Below, in pieces: positions 1-7,700 of a stretch of DNA of 57,181 nt. This stretch comes from Indiicoccus explosivorum (GTDB lineage Bacteria; Bacillota; Bacilli; Bacillales_A; Planococcaceae): the NCBI RefSeq assembly GCF_002167005.1, contig NZ_NHTN01000042.1, forward strand, positions 1 to 57,181, read 5' to 3'. Position numbers and translations under genes: made by a program. The notes beneath the pieces were generated by a model. The model saw only the letters and a list, made by a program, of their open reading frames with translations. It was not told the origin of the DNA and ran no database searches. The stretch's first letter is position 1, and every line of letters starts with the position of its first letter.

Positions 1-192
1 GTCGACTGGAAATTTGCCAAGCCGAAAGAAAATACGAACATGACGATCAGCAGGACGAAATAAGGCGTGGATGCAGAGCGCCGCATCTGCTGGAAAATGT
101 TTTCCCGTTTTGTCAGTGAATTTTAATGGTCGGACGGACATGGCAAGGCGATGAGCGAGATGACAGGCCGCTATGAGGGCGACGGCCGTGGC
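1..192 (-). pseudogene. Fragment of an MFS transporter gene, abutting the 16S end
   Basis: Read on the minus strand, positions ~124 to 1 encode a stretch containing LTKRENIFQQMRRS and then YFVLLIVMFVFSFGLANFQ. This is the kind of central cytoplasmic loop plus transmembrane helix 7 found in 12-span major facilitator transporters. Upstream (192 to ~125) the hydrophobic stretch with MSVRPLK reads in another frame, and the frame of the helix has a TAA at about 130. The fragment is therefore frameshifted as written, and it runs off the left edge of the window. It begins immediately where the 16S sequence stops, which is not a normal gene arrangement. A chimeric assembly join or a genuine truncation are both possible. 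Confidence 0.4.
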
Positions 193-215
193 GCCAGGAT
201 CAAACTCTCCGATAA
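193..215 (-). rRNA. 5' end of 16S rRNA (truncated, ~23 nt)
   Basis: The reverse complement reads TTATCGGAGAGTTTGATCCT followed by GGC. This is the universal 5' start of Firmicutes 16S rRNA, including the site of the classical 27F primer. After GATCCTGGC the expected TCAGGACGAACG is absent and unrelated sequence follows. Only the first ~23 nt of the gene are present, preceded upstream by a proper rRNA leader and promoters. Confidence 0.75.
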
Positions 216-380
216 GAGAGCAAGAGTGACTCTTGCTGGCGCGGCGCGCTCCACGGGGGTGGAACGCCGCCGCTTCCCGGTCACCCAAAAGGGGCCGGGG
301 CCGTTCATTGTTTTCTCAGCGTTTTGCTGTTCAGTTTTCAAGGTTCACTGCTTGAAGCTGCCTCGTAAGGCGACTCCCCT
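216..380 (-). other. rRNA operon leader with boxA-like element
   Basis: This minus-strand transcribed leader lies between the tandem promoters and the 16S start. It contains the characteristic CCTTGAAAACTGAACA element (about 330-345), typical of Bacillales rRNA leaders and spacers and associated with antitermination. Just before 16S there is a perfect inverted repeat agcaagag-tga-ctcttgct (219-237), which may be part of the processing stem. No protein-coding gene is credible here. Confidence 0.6.
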
Positions 381-410
381 ATCTTATCATTGCCTCTGAA
401 GATGAGTCAA
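381..410 (-). promoter_or_regulatory. rRNA promoter P2
   Basis: On the minus strand a -35 TTGACT (410-405) and a -10 TAAGAT (386-381) are separated by 18 bases, reading toward the 16S 5' end. It lies about 97 bases downstream of a stronger promoter, the usual tandem P1/P2 arrangement of Bacillus-type rRNA operons. Confidence 0.55.
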
Positions 411-478
411 CCCTCATTTCCATTCAGCCGGCCGATTCGTTTCAGCTTGATTTCTTCCGTTCCGAAGCGACGCTATTT

Positions 479-507
479 ATCATATCGAATTGGCCAGCGA
501 GTGTCAA
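479..507 (-). promoter_or_regulatory. rRNA promoter P1
   Basis: On the minus strand a perfect -35 TTGACA (507-502), a 17-base spacer and a near-perfect -10 TATGAT (484-479) are present. This is the best sigma-A promoter in the window and points at the 16S 5' end. Confidence 0.65.
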
Positions 508-561
508 TATAAAAACTAAAAAACTTCCGCCCGGTAAGCGGAAGTTTTCAAATAGCCGGGT

Positions 562-1434
562 TCATTCCTTCGGAGCGGCGAAATAATAACGGTGGCAGAT
601 CGCTTCGCTTTTCGTCGGCATATTTTTCGTAGCGATCAGTTTCTTGCTGATCAGGAATTCGATGAACACTTCCAGATCAGAAGAATAATTTCGGAGCTCC
701 TCTTCTTCGTGAAGTTCTTGTATCGTCCACAGTTCCTGCTCAGCCATCACCTCCCGGATATGCATCGCGCCATCCTCCGTACGCGAATGGATTAAATGCT
801 CTCCGGCCAGGAACAAGAGCTCCAGCCGTTTGTCGATCGGCTCTTCGCTAGTGACCATTTCCTCGTATAACTTATAGACTTGCGGCTCCATCTGTTTTAC
901 TTGCGCCCAAATGGTCACTTCCGGCGGAAGCCCATTTTTTATGACCGCCATCCGTGCCAGATGATGAAGAGACTCTACGACATGGTGGTAAGCATCCAGG
1001 TGATTGCGTTCCTCGAAAAAAACTTTCCCTTCTAAGTATCGACGGATCAGCCGGGCAAACTCGATGCCCATCTTTATTTTCCGGCCGTAAAATGGAAAAT
1101 CCCGAAGTTCCGTCCGGAGATCCGAGACGTATTCATTGCGATCATATATAATCCGGCCATGCATGAGCCAGTCGACTACTTTCCTGTTCGTGCCGAGCAA
1201 CAGCCATTTTCTGAGCTGTCTGGCCGTGATGGTATGCAAGACCGCTTTTTTATCCTCATACGTATAGTGCTTTGTGTAAACAGAAGGCACTTGTTCTTTC
1301 GTGATAATCAGCAGAACGTTATCGAATGTATCAGTCAGAGGACTGAGTTCATCCTGTTTGCCGATCAGCAGAATCCCCAGTGTGCTTTCCTGGCTGGCAC
1401 GCTCCTGATATATCGGCCGCAGCACTTGTTCCAT
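562..1434 (-). CDS. ygxA: YgxA-type nucleotidyltransferase-like protein
   Basis: A 290-residue soluble protein resembling B. subtilis YgxA, a nucleotidyltransferase-like protein of unknown substrate encoded beside an rRNA operon. The same neighbourhood (rRNA leader on one side, ygzB on the other) is seen here. The start MEQVLRPIY at 1434 was chosen because GGAGTGAGGAG sits just upstream; a longer reading to 1557 would overlap the ygzB start. The N-terminal half carries the predicted nucleotidyltransferase-like fold and the C-terminal half is helical and charged. I see no classical GSxxxD motif, so catalytic activity is uncertain. Confidence 0.75.
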   Translation of the reverse strand: MEQVLRPIYQERASQESTLGILLIGKQDELSPLTDTFDNVLLIITKEQVPSVYTKHYTYEDKKAVLHTITARQLRKWLLLGTNRKVVDWLMHGRIIYDRNEYVSDLRTELRDFPFYGRKIKMGIEFARLIRRYLEGKVFFEERNHLDAYHHVVESLHHLARMAVIKNGLPPEVTIWAQVKQMEPQVYKLYEEMVTSEEPIDKRLELLFLAGEHLIHSRTEDGAMHIREVMAEQELWTIQELHEEEELRNYSSDLEVFIEFLISKKLIATKNMPTKSEAICHRYYFAAPKE

Positions 1435-1507
1435 ACTCCTCACTCCTTCCGTGTAAAAGATTCGACACATCTTTTCCTGATTCCTGCTGAACTGGACATT
1501 CCCTCTT

Positions 1508-1535
1508 TTGAATCTTCTCCTGACTGTAGTATGAT
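1508..1535 (+). promoter_or_regulatory. Promoter of ygzB
   Basis: A -35 TTGAAT (1508-1513) and -10 TATGAT (1530-1535) are separated by 16 bases. The -10 lies 20 bases before the ygzB start codon, with GAGGGAGG as ribosome site. Confidence 0.55.
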
Positions 1536-1555
1536 GTTTTGAGGGAGGCAGAAAC

Positions 1556-1906
1556 ATGAAACCTTACAAAAATAAAATCAACCGGATCCGATCCTTCGCT
1601 CTGGCGCTTGTCTTCATCGGTTTTATTGTAATGTACGCCGGAATTTTCTTTAAGGATCATCCGGCTGTCATGCTGATCTTCATGCTGCTGGGTGTACTGG
1701 CGATCCTTGGCAGTACAGGGGTGTACGCTTGGATCGGGATGGTTTCGATGAGAGCAGTGCCAGTCATCTGTCCGAACTGCGGAAAGCAGACGAAAGTGCT
1801 CGGGCGCGTGGATATGTGCATGCACTGCAATGAACCGCTGACGATGGACCGTTCGTTGGAAGGAAAAGAATTCGACGAGGATTTCAATAAAAATTCCAAT
1901 GCGTGA
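1556..1906 (+). CDS. ygzB: UPF0295 family membrane protein YgzB
   Basis: A 116-residue protein with two hydrophobic segments (about residues 12-32 and 40-62), followed by a cytoplasmic CPNCGKQTK...CMHCNEPL four-cysteine knuckle that probably binds zinc. This layout and length match the UPF0295 family (B. subtilis YgzB), whose function is unknown. It is transcribed divergently from ygxA and has its own promoter and a GAGGGAGG ribosome site. Next to it lies the cstA remnant and then perR, so the YgzB-PerR neighbourhood is kept although the genes are no longer adjacent. Confidence 0.85.
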   Translation: MKPYKNKINRIRSFALALVFIGFIVMYAGIFFKDHPAVMLIFMLLGVLAILGSTGVYAWIGMVSMRAVPVICPNCGKQTKVLGRVDMCMHCNEPLTMDRSLEGKEFDEDFNKNSNA

Positions 1907-1910
1907 CAGA

Positions 1911-1936
1911 AGAGGGCCGAAATGGCTCTTTTTTTA
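1911..1936 (+). terminator. Weak terminator after ygzB
   Basis: An imperfect AGAGggCC/GGCTCT stem with GAAAT loop is followed by seven T, directly after the ygzB stop. The two-base bulge makes it weak. Confidence 0.4.
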
Positions 1937-2504
1937 TTGTCCGAGGTAGAGGTATATGAAGCATCCGTTACGGCACTCGGCGCGTTTGCGGAAACACTTG
2001 GGATCCCGGGAGTCATCATTCTCCCGATTGCGTCAGGTGATACAGCTTCCCGGAGCGCCAGAATGATTATTGCAGATTACTTGAACATCGCACAGCGCAA
2101 GATCGGCGCACGCTTATGGATTGCGATTCCGATGTCTATAATCTCCAGTGTTCTGACACAGATCGATTCCAGCTTGCTTTGGTGATATTTTTATTGGGCA
2201 GACCAATCACTGCCATGATCGCACTCAGATCGGCGCTATGTACTTGACCATCCAAAGAAAAAATTCCTGGATCGCAGCAGTACCGGCTACCTTCATTACG
2301 ATAGCTGCGCTCACCTATATCCTGAATGCCCAAATCGGCTTCGGTCTTTCTTTGGACACTGCTTACATCGGCGGCGCCATCATCACCGGATTGGCCATCA
2401 TTTCTTTCTTTTGGGGCCTCAGTCGAAAATTTTCCGCAGATGAAAATGGGAAAAAACCGATTATTCTCGATGACGGACTCGGTAAGGCACCGGCTCAGCA
2501 ATAA
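1922..2504 (+). pseudogene. Remnant of a CstA-type peptide/pyruvate transporter
   Basis: Two consecutive reading frames together give a decayed C-terminal part of the carbon-starvation transporter CstA. The first carries IASGDTASRSARMIIADY and RLWIAIPM. It then reads SLLW-stop-YFYWADQSL, where family members have an arginine (CGA changed to TGA at about 2183). After a frameshift near 2210 the second frame continues MYLTIQRKNSWIAAVPATF to about residue 88 with further hydrophobic helices. The SGDTALRSAR and WRYFxWxNQ motifs are CstA hallmarks. The N-terminal two thirds are missing. No ribosome site precedes either frame. The exact left boundary is uncertain because the first ~35 bases overlap the ygzB terminator. 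Confidence 0.7.
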
Positions 2505-2570
2505 AACCGGTTCCCGACAGCGATCTGGAATATTCATGAATAGGTAGATTAAAATCCCATTAATGGTATA

Positions 2571-2602
2571 CAAAAAACGAGCGTGATGACACGCTCGTTT
2601 TT
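2571..2602. terminator. Bidirectional terminator between cstA remnant and perR
   Basis: A perfect 9-bp stem ACGAGCGTG / CACGCTCGT with loop ATGA is flanked by A6 on one side and T5 on the other. It mainly serves perR on the minus strand. Confidence 0.85.
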
Positions 2603-3050
2603 ATTGTGCTTTCGCTCGGTTGCCGCCTGATGAACAGGCTGAACACGTTCCATATACTTCCATCCGGTGGGATTCCACTTCGAAACCGGTGACATGGGAA
2701 GCGAGCTGTTCCACTTCATCAAGTCCGGGATAGTGGAAATCAACAATTTTCCCGCAGTCATTACAAATGATATGGTAATGGTCATGGGTAATGAAATCAA
2801 AACGGCTGGATGAATCACCGTATGTCAATTCTTTTACAAGCCCCGCTTCCCGGAAGACTCTCAAATTATTATAGACAGTCGCTACGCTCATATTCGGAAA
2901 GGTCTTTTCCAATGCGCGGTATATTTCATCGGCTGTCGGATGGGACATGGAATGGATCAAGTATTCCAATATTGCATGCCGCTGCGGTGTAATCCGCACG
3001 CCTGATGATTTCAGCGTATTCAGCGCATCCCGCAATTGCGTTTCAGACAC
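2601..3050 (-). CDS. perR: Peroxide-responsive repressor PerR
   Basis: A 149-residue Fur-family metalloregulator that senses hydrogen peroxide through iron-catalysed histidine oxidation and represses oxidative-stress genes. Counting from the GTG at 3050, the regulatory metal ligands fall exactly at H37, D85, H91, H93 and D104. The structural zinc cysteines are at C96, C99, C136 and C139, the same numbering as B. subtilis PerR, which supports this start over the GTG at 3065. The winged-helix region includes [14 protein letters not shown] and [13 protein letters not shown] Per-box overlaps its promoter, so it is very likely autoregulated. Confidence 0.93.
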   Translation of the reverse strand: MSETQLRDALNTLKSSGVRITPQRHAILEYLIHSMSHPTADEIYRALEKTFPNMSVATVYNNLRVFREAGLVKELTYGDSSSRFDFITHDHYHIICNDCGKIVDFHYPGLDEVEQLASHVTGFEVESHRMEVYGTCSACSSGGNRAKAQ

Positions 3051-3084
3051 CGCTCTGCACCTCACTTCACGAAAAATCTCTAGT

Positions 3085-3099
3085 TTATAATCGTTATAA
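3085..3099. promoter_or_regulatory. Per box (PerR operator)
   Basis: TTATAATCGTTATAA matches the Per-box consensus TTATAATnATTATAA at all but one defined position. It lies just downstream of the perR -10 element, where binding would block initiation, implying negative autoregulation. Confidence 0.8.
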
Positions 3100-3101
3100 A
3101 C

Positions 3102-3131
3102 AGTTTAGCTGAGAAAAGCGAGCAGTGTCAA
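3102..3131 (-). promoter_or_regulatory. Promoter of perR
   Basis: On the minus strand TTGACA (3131-3126), an 18-base spacer and TAAACT (3107-3102) are present. The Per box begins 3 bases downstream of the -10. Confidence 0.55.
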
Positions 3132-3150
3132 GAAATTAACAGGAAGGCGC

Positions 3151-3699
3151 TCAAGCATGCAGGCCTTGCTCCGGGTATTTTAGTCGGAGGTTTACAAATC
3201 GCGCCGCGACGAAAAGAAAATCAGAAAGACGATTCAAGTACGCGAGGACCTCCGGCTGGACATCTTCCCCGATTGCCGCTGCCGCTCTTTCTGCCCGGCG
3301 GACAACCGTCCGGGCAACATGAAGACCGGCACCGGCCGGATGACCTCCAGGAAGGATGAAATTCTTCAGCGGTTCAAGCTTCTCATCGTAAAGATCGATC
3401 CACTCCTCCAGCTTCTTCGTATCTTCTGCGGTCAGCTTCCATTTAACCTCTTTTCCTTTCGGAGTGGCAAGTTCAGCACCGACATGGAACAGGGCTGTCT
3501 GGATCTCATGGAAAGTCTTCAGAAGTTCGTCCTTTCCCTCGAATGGACTGTCCGTCAGCTGCGCCAATGCAGCCCCGATTACAGAATTCGCTTCATCGCA
3601 AGTTCCGTAAGCTTCCACCAGCGGGTCATTCTTTGGAACTCGAGATCCGTATACAAGGGACGTTGTTCCTCTGTCACCGGTTTTCGTATAAATTTTCAT
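3151..3699 (-). CDS. PduO-type cob(I)yrinic acid a,c-diamide adenosyltransferase
   Basis: A 182-residue ATP:corrinoid adenosyltransferase of the PduO/YvqK class, which transfers the 5'-deoxyadenosyl group of ATP to cob(I)alamin to make coenzyme B12. The N-terminal KIYTKTGDRGTTSLVYGSRV is the ATP-binding signature of the family. The helical-bundle motif RTVVRRAERAA and the C-terminal YLNRLSDFLFVAARF are also diagnostic. Length is typical. It follows the hydroxyacid dehydrogenase gene by two bases and probably shares its transcript. No other cobalamin gene is visible, so it likely serves adenosylcobalamin-dependent enzymes encoded elsewhere. Confidence 0.9.
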   Translation of the reverse strand: MKIYTKTGDRGTTSLVYGSRVPKNDPLVEAYGTCDEANSVIGAALAQLTDSPFEGKDELLKTFHEIQTALFHVGAELATPKGKEVKWKLTAEDTKKLEEWIDLYDEKLEPLKNFILPGGHPAGAGLHVARTVVRRAERAAAAIGEDVQPEVLAYLNRLSDFLFVAARFVNLRLKYPEQGLHA

Positions 3700-3701
3700 G
3701 A

Positions 3702-4646
3702 TCAGTAACCCCTTTCAAGGTTAATAAGATTCGTGAAATCGGTTTGACCGTTAAGAAACTTTCGCAGATTCGGAATGAAAATATCGATGGACCGCTCTAC
3801 ATATTTGGATGAATGACTCGATACATGAGGGGAGACGACCACATTCTCCATCGTCCAGAACGCATGGTCCGCAGGCAACGGTTCAGTTTCGAAAACATCG
3901 AGGACAGCGGCGCCGATTTCCCCTTCCTTCAGAGCACGCACTAATATTTCATCGGAAACAAGATCTCCGCGGCCGAAATTCATGAAGACAGCCGTCTCTT
4001 TCATGGATTGGAAATGGCTGTCCGTCAGCATGTGCCGGGTCTCTTCAGTACTCGGCAAGACTGAAATGACCGCATCCGCCTCTGGAAGTACCGTTTTCAG
4101 CTCCGTGAAAGGCACCGTTTCATTCATATACGGTGCCGGGCGGCCGGACCGGTTACAGCCGATTGTTCTCACCCCGAACGCTTGGAGGAGCCGCCCGATT
4201 TCACTTCCGATCGCTCCCGGCCCCAGAATGACAGCCGTTGTGCCGGCAAGTTCCGATGACCTGACTTTCCGGTTCCATTCCTTATCACGCTGCTGGCTGT
4301 ACAGCTGAGGAAGCGACCTCTTCAGCGCGAGAAGGTGCGCCAATACGGATTCACTCATTGGCGTTTTATGGATTCCGCGCACATTCGACACAATGATCCC
4401 TCTGCTCAGGATTTCTTGAGCAGGCAGTTTCTCGACACCCGCACTCGCCACCACGATCCACTTGAGCCGGTCTGCTATCCGGATATCCGCCGCTTCGATA
4501 TCTTCCCCGTATGTAACAATGATATCTGCATCATTTATACGCGTTTTATCATGGTATGTAAAACTGAACGAAACTTCCGGAAACGCTTCTGTCAGCCTGT
4601 TCTGCTGCTTTTCTTTCGGCAGAAACGTAAACAGTACATTCACCAT
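3702..4646 (-). CDS. D-2-hydroxyacid dehydrogenase (NAD-dependent)
   Basis: A 314-residue member of the D-isomer-specific 2-hydroxyacid dehydrogenase family, which reduces 2-oxoacids to D-2-hydroxyacids. The nucleotide-binding motif GPGAIGSEIGRLL is at about residues 141-153. The catalytic triad is visible as Arg in NFGRGDLVS, Glu in DVFETEPLP and His in VVSPHVSS. The substrate cannot be read from the sequence; glyoxylate/hydroxypyruvate reductases of the GhrA group and phosphonate dehydrogenases share this layout. It sits between bcp and the adenosyltransferase gene, close enough for one transcript. Confidence 0.85.
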   Translation of the reverse strand: MVNVLFTFLPKEKQQNRLTEAFPEVSFSFTYHDKTRINDADIIVTYGEDIEAADIRIADRLKWIVVASAGVEKLPAQEILSRGIIVSNVRGIHKTPMSESVLAHLLALKRSLPQLYSQQRDKEWNRKVRSSELAGTTAVILGPGAIGSEIGRLLQAFGVRTIGCNRSGRPAPYMNETVPFTELKTVLPEADAVISVLPSTEETRHMLTDSHFQSMKETAVFMNFGRGDLVSDEILVRALKEGEIGAAVLDVFETEPLPADHAFWTMENVVVSPHVSSHSSKYVERSIDIFIPNLRKFLNGQTDFTNLINLERGY

Positions 4647-4656
4647 TCCGACCCTC

Positions 4657-5130
4657 TCATCCTGCCTGCACCGTCCGAAGTGTATCCAGCACTTCCCGGA
4701 TATGATCCTGCACTTTTACTTTTCGCCACACCTTCTGCACTTTTCCTTCTTTATCAATCAAAAATGTGGAGCGTTCGATCCCCATGAATTTTTTGCCGTA
4801 CATGTTCTTCTCCACCCAGACACCGTATTCCTCAGCCACTTCATGATCCTCGTCCGACAGAAGCGAAAAGGGCAATCCGTACTTTGCAATGAATTTTTGG
4901 TGGTCGCCGATTGCATCCGGGCTCACCCCTAAAATGACAGCATCCGACTCAGAGAATTCTGCTGCTGCATCACGGAAATCGCAAGCTTCCGTCGTACAGC
5001 CAGGGGTCATATCCTTCGGGTAAAAATAAAGAATGACATACTTTTTTCCAGTGAAATCCGAAAGCGCCACCTGCTCGCCCGATTCATTCTTCAGTGAAAA
5101 TCCCGGTGCTTTTTGTCCTTCCGTCACCAT
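4657..5130 (-). CDS. bcp: Thiol peroxidase of the Bcp/PrxQ family
   Basis: A 157-residue peroxiredoxin that reduces hydroperoxides with thioredoxin. The active-site motif TPGCTTEACDFRD holds the peroxidatic cysteine and, five residues on, the resolving cysteine, the atypical two-cysteine pattern of PrxQ. The start at 5130 (MVTEGQKAPGFSL) is preceded by GGGAGTGGAGGAAG; the longer reading overlaps the hemL promoter region. It corresponds to B. subtilis YgaF by position beside gsaB and near perR, though no Per box is seen upstream. It is divergent from hemL. Confidence 0.9.
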   Translation of the reverse strand: MVTEGQKAPGFSLKNESGEQVALSDFTGKKYVILYFYPKDMTPGCTTEACDFRDAAAEFSESDAVILGVSPDAIGDHQKFIAKYGLPFSLLSDEDHEVAEEYGVWVEKNMYGKKFMGIERSTFLIDKEGKVQKVWRKVKVQDHIREVLDTLRTVQAG

Positions 5131-5192
5131 CTTCCTCCACTCCCTTCTTGATAATCCAATCGTACCGGACTCCTGGAGTTCTTTCAATTTCT

Positions 5193-5222
5193 TTGGCGTC
5201 CTGCCTGCATTTTGTCTAAAAT
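5193..5222 (+). promoter_or_regulatory. Promoter of hemL
   Basis: A -35 TTGGCG and -10 TAAAAT are separated by 18 bases and end 31 bases before the hemL start codon. Confidence 0.45.
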
Positions 5223-5253
5223 AGGACATGAACGCAAGTTAGGAGGAAAACAG

Positions 5254-6546
5254 ATGGAACACAGCAAGTCCGAGCAACTACATAACAAAGCACTTGAACA
5301 TATTGTCGGCGGTGTCAACAGCCCTTCCCGCTCTTACAAAGCTGTAGGGGGCGGAACTCCGATTGCGATGAAACGTGCAGAAGGGGCTTATTTCTACGAC
5401 GTGGATGACAACCGCTATATCGATTACCTGGCGGCTTACGGACCGATCATTACCGGCCATGCCCATCCCCATATCACAAAAGCTATCGCCGAAGCGGCGG
5501 CGGACGGTATTCTGTACGGCACCCCCACTCCTTATGAAGTGACCTTCGCAGAAATGCTGAAGGATGCGATTCCGGGCATGGACAAAGTCAGATTCGTCAA
5601 TAGCGGAACCGAAGCGGTCATGACCACCATCCGTGTCGCCCGCGCGTATACAGGCCGCTCAAAGATCCTCAAATTTGCCGGTTGCTACCATGGCCATTCA
5701 GACCTGGTGCTTGTTGCTGCAGGATCAGGCCCCGCTACGCTCGGCACTCCGGACTCCGCGGGTGTACCACCGTCGATTGCTGAAGAAGTGATCACCATAC
5801 CGTTCAATGATCCTGGCGCATACGAGACTGCCTTGGAAAAATGGGGGGATGAGATCGCTTGTGTGCTCGTTGAACCGATTGTCGGCAACTTCGGTATTGT
5901 GGAACCGAAAGAGGGCTTCCTGGAAGCTGTGCATCGTGCGGCAGAAATTCAAGGTGCGCTTGTGATTTATGATGAAGTGATTACGGCTTTCCGCTTCCAT
6001 TACGGCGGAGCCCAAGATCTGCTCGGCTTCACACCGGACTTGACGGCACTTGGCAAAATTATCGGCGGCGGGCTCCCGATCGGCGCATATGGCGGGAAGC
6101 GGGAGATCATGGACACAGTCGCACCTTTAGGCCCTGCCTATCAGGCGGGTACTATGGCGGGAAACCCGGCATCCATCCGTGCAGGCATTGCTTGCCTGGA
6201 AGTCCTTAAGCGGGAAGGCGTATATGAAGAAATGGACCGCCTTGGCGGCCTTCTTGAAAAAGGGATCGCTGAAGCGGCTGCTGAAGCCGGCGTGACTATC
6301 ACCATCAATCGTCTGGGTGGCGCCTTGACCTTATACTTCACCGATGTGAAAGTGGAGAATTATGAACAAGCAGAAGCGACGGACGGCGAACAATTTGCCC
6401 GATTCTTCCGGCTTATGCTCAGCGAAGGCATCAATTTGGCCCCTTCAAAGTATGAGGCTTGGTTTTTGACGACCGCCCATACAGAAGAAGACATCCGAAC
6501 AACCCTTCAGGCTGTAAGGCGATCTTTTCAGCGATTAACCGCGTGA
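5254..6546 (+). CDS. hemL: Glutamate-1-semialdehyde 2,1-aminomutase
   Basis: A 430-residue PLP enzyme that converts glutamate-1-semialdehyde to 5-aminolevulinate, the committed precursor of heme and corrinoids. It has the class III aminotransferase fold with GGVNSPSR near the N-terminus, [28 protein letters not shown], and the PLP lysine in [16 protein letters not shown] at about residue 265. The start at 5254 follows TTAGGAGGAAAACAG. By context it is the GsaB paralogue beside ygaF and ygaE rather than the hemL of the main hem operon, so the cell may hold a second copy. Confidence 0.93.
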   Translation: MEHSKSEQLHNKALEHIVGGVNSPSRSYKAVGGGTPIAMKRAEGAYFYDVDDNRYIDYLAAYGPIITGHAHPHITKAIAEAAADGILYGTPTPYEVTFAEMLKDAIPGMDKVRFVNSGTEAVMTTIRVARAYTGRSKILKFAGCYHGHSDLVLVAAGSGPATLGTPDSAGVPPSIAEEVITIPFNDPGAYETALEKWGDEIACVLVEPIVGNFGIVEPKEGFLEAVHRAAEIQGALVIYDEVITAFRFHYGGAQDLLGFTPDLTALGKIIGGGLPIGAYGGKREIMDTVAPLGPAYQAGTMAGNPASIRAGIACLEVLKREGVYEEMDRLGGLLEKGIAEAAAEAGVTITINRLGGALTLYFTDVKVENYEQAEATDGEQFARFFRLMLSEGINLAPSKYEAWFLTTAHTEEDIRTTLQAVRRSFQRLTA

Positions 6547-6571
6547 ATGATCGAAAGGAGGTATGGGAGCA

Positions 6572-7654
6572 ATGAAATTCGGCGCACGGGTCATTAAAAC
6601 AGGCATCGCGGTGACGCTTGCTTTATATGTGGCGGACTTACTGAATCTCCCAGCCCCTTTTTTCGCGGGCATCACCGCAATTTTCGCCCTGCAGCCATCC
6701 ATTTACCGGTCATTCCAGACGGTGATCGAACAAATCTATTCCAATATTATCGGAGCCATCATCGCGGTCATTTTCGCACTCACTTTAGGCATCAACCACT
6801 TTACTGTCGGTCTTGCCATTGTGATTACAATCATCGTCATGCTTAAACTCAAAATCGACAAAACGATTCCGCTCGTTCTGGTGACCATCATTGCAGTTAC
6901 AGGGGCGAGTGAAGATAATTTCCTGCAGCTCGCTTTTCTCCGCCTGATCACGGTGCTGGTCGGAGTTATGTCTTCTTTCATTATCAACCTTATCTTTTTG
7001 CCGCCGAAGTATGAAACGCGGCTCTTCAGTTCAATCAATGATGTGAGCCAGGACATCATCCGCTGGGTCCGGACATCCGTTCAGCACACTTCGACTCACA
7101 CGGCGCTGAAGAAGGATATCGACCGCCTGTCTGATCAGCTGGTCAAAGTGGACCAGTGGTATTCATTCTACAAAGACGAACGGAGCTATACACAAAAACA
7201 GCGTTATGCAAAGGCGCGGAAGCTTGTGCTGTATCGGCAGATGATCACGGCCACAAAGAAAAGCCTCGAAATGTTGAAGCGGCTTCACTATTACGAGAAT
7301 GAACTCATGCAGCTGCCTGAGCATTTCCATCTGATGATTGAAGACCGGCTGGAAAGCCTTGCTTCTTTTGAAGAACGTCTCCATATGAAATATGTAGGGA
7401 AAATACGGCCCGAAAGCGGCGATATGTCGGATAAGGACGCTCATTTAAGACGCCAGGAAGTGATGGATGTCTTCGTGAAAGAGATCGGCATCGCCCAGAC
7501 GGAAGAAGAGCAGTTTTCTTCTTATCACCTGCTGCATGTCCTATCCGCCATCCTGGATTACGAGGAACAGCTTGAACACCTCGACCTGCTTATCGATTCC
7601 TATCACAACTACCACAGTGAGGAAATAGAGGACAATTTAGCAGAAACGTTATAA
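6572..7654 (+). CDS. Aromatic acid exporter family membrane protein (YgaE-like)
   Basis: A 360-residue protein with an N-terminal domain of about six closely spaced transmembrane helices (residues ~5-145, including PAPFFAGITAIFALQPSIYRSF) and a long charged helical cytoplasmic C-terminal half. This is the aromatic acid exporter ArAE_1/DUF939 layout. The signature GITAIFALQPS is typical. Start 6572 is preferred over 6563 because AAAGGAGG would be only one base from the latter. It lies 25 bases after hemL and before a strong terminator, so it is co-transcribed with hemL. The exported substrate is unknown. Confidence 0.75.
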   Translation: MKFGARVIKTGIAVTLALYVADLLNLPAPFFAGITAIFALQPSIYRSFQTVIEQIYSNIIGAIIAVIFALTLGINHFTVGLAIVITIIVMLKLKIDKTIPLVLVTIIAVTGASEDNFLQLAFLRLITVLVGVMSSFIINLIFLPPKYETRLFSSINDVSQDIIRWVRTSVQHTSTHTALKKDIDRLSDQLVKVDQWYSFYKDERSYTQKQRYAKARKLVLYRQMITATKKSLEMLKRLHYYENELMQLPEHFHLMIEDRLESLASFEERLHMKYVGKIRPESGDMSDKDAHLRRQEVMDVFVKEIGIAQTEEEQFSSYHLLHVLSAILDYEEQLEHLDLLIDSYHNYHSEEIEDNLAETL

Positions 7655-7660
7655 ACGAGT

Positions 7661-7694
7661 AAAAAGCCCGGAAGCTCTCGCTTCCGGGCTTTTG
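7661..7694. terminator. Bidirectional terminator, ygaE / dppC
   Basis: An 11-bp perfect stem AGCCCGGAAGC / GCTTCCGGGCT with loop TCTC is flanked by A5 and T4. It ends the hemL-ygaE unit and, in reverse, the peptide transporter operon. Confidence 0.88.
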
Positions 7695-7700
7695 TTGGTT

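Noticed and set aside
151-399. 82-codon open frame on the plus strand over the rRNA leader
   Set aside because: It lies over rRNA promoter P2, the leader and the 16S start on the other strand, has no ribosome site and a composition typical of GC-rich non-coding DNA.
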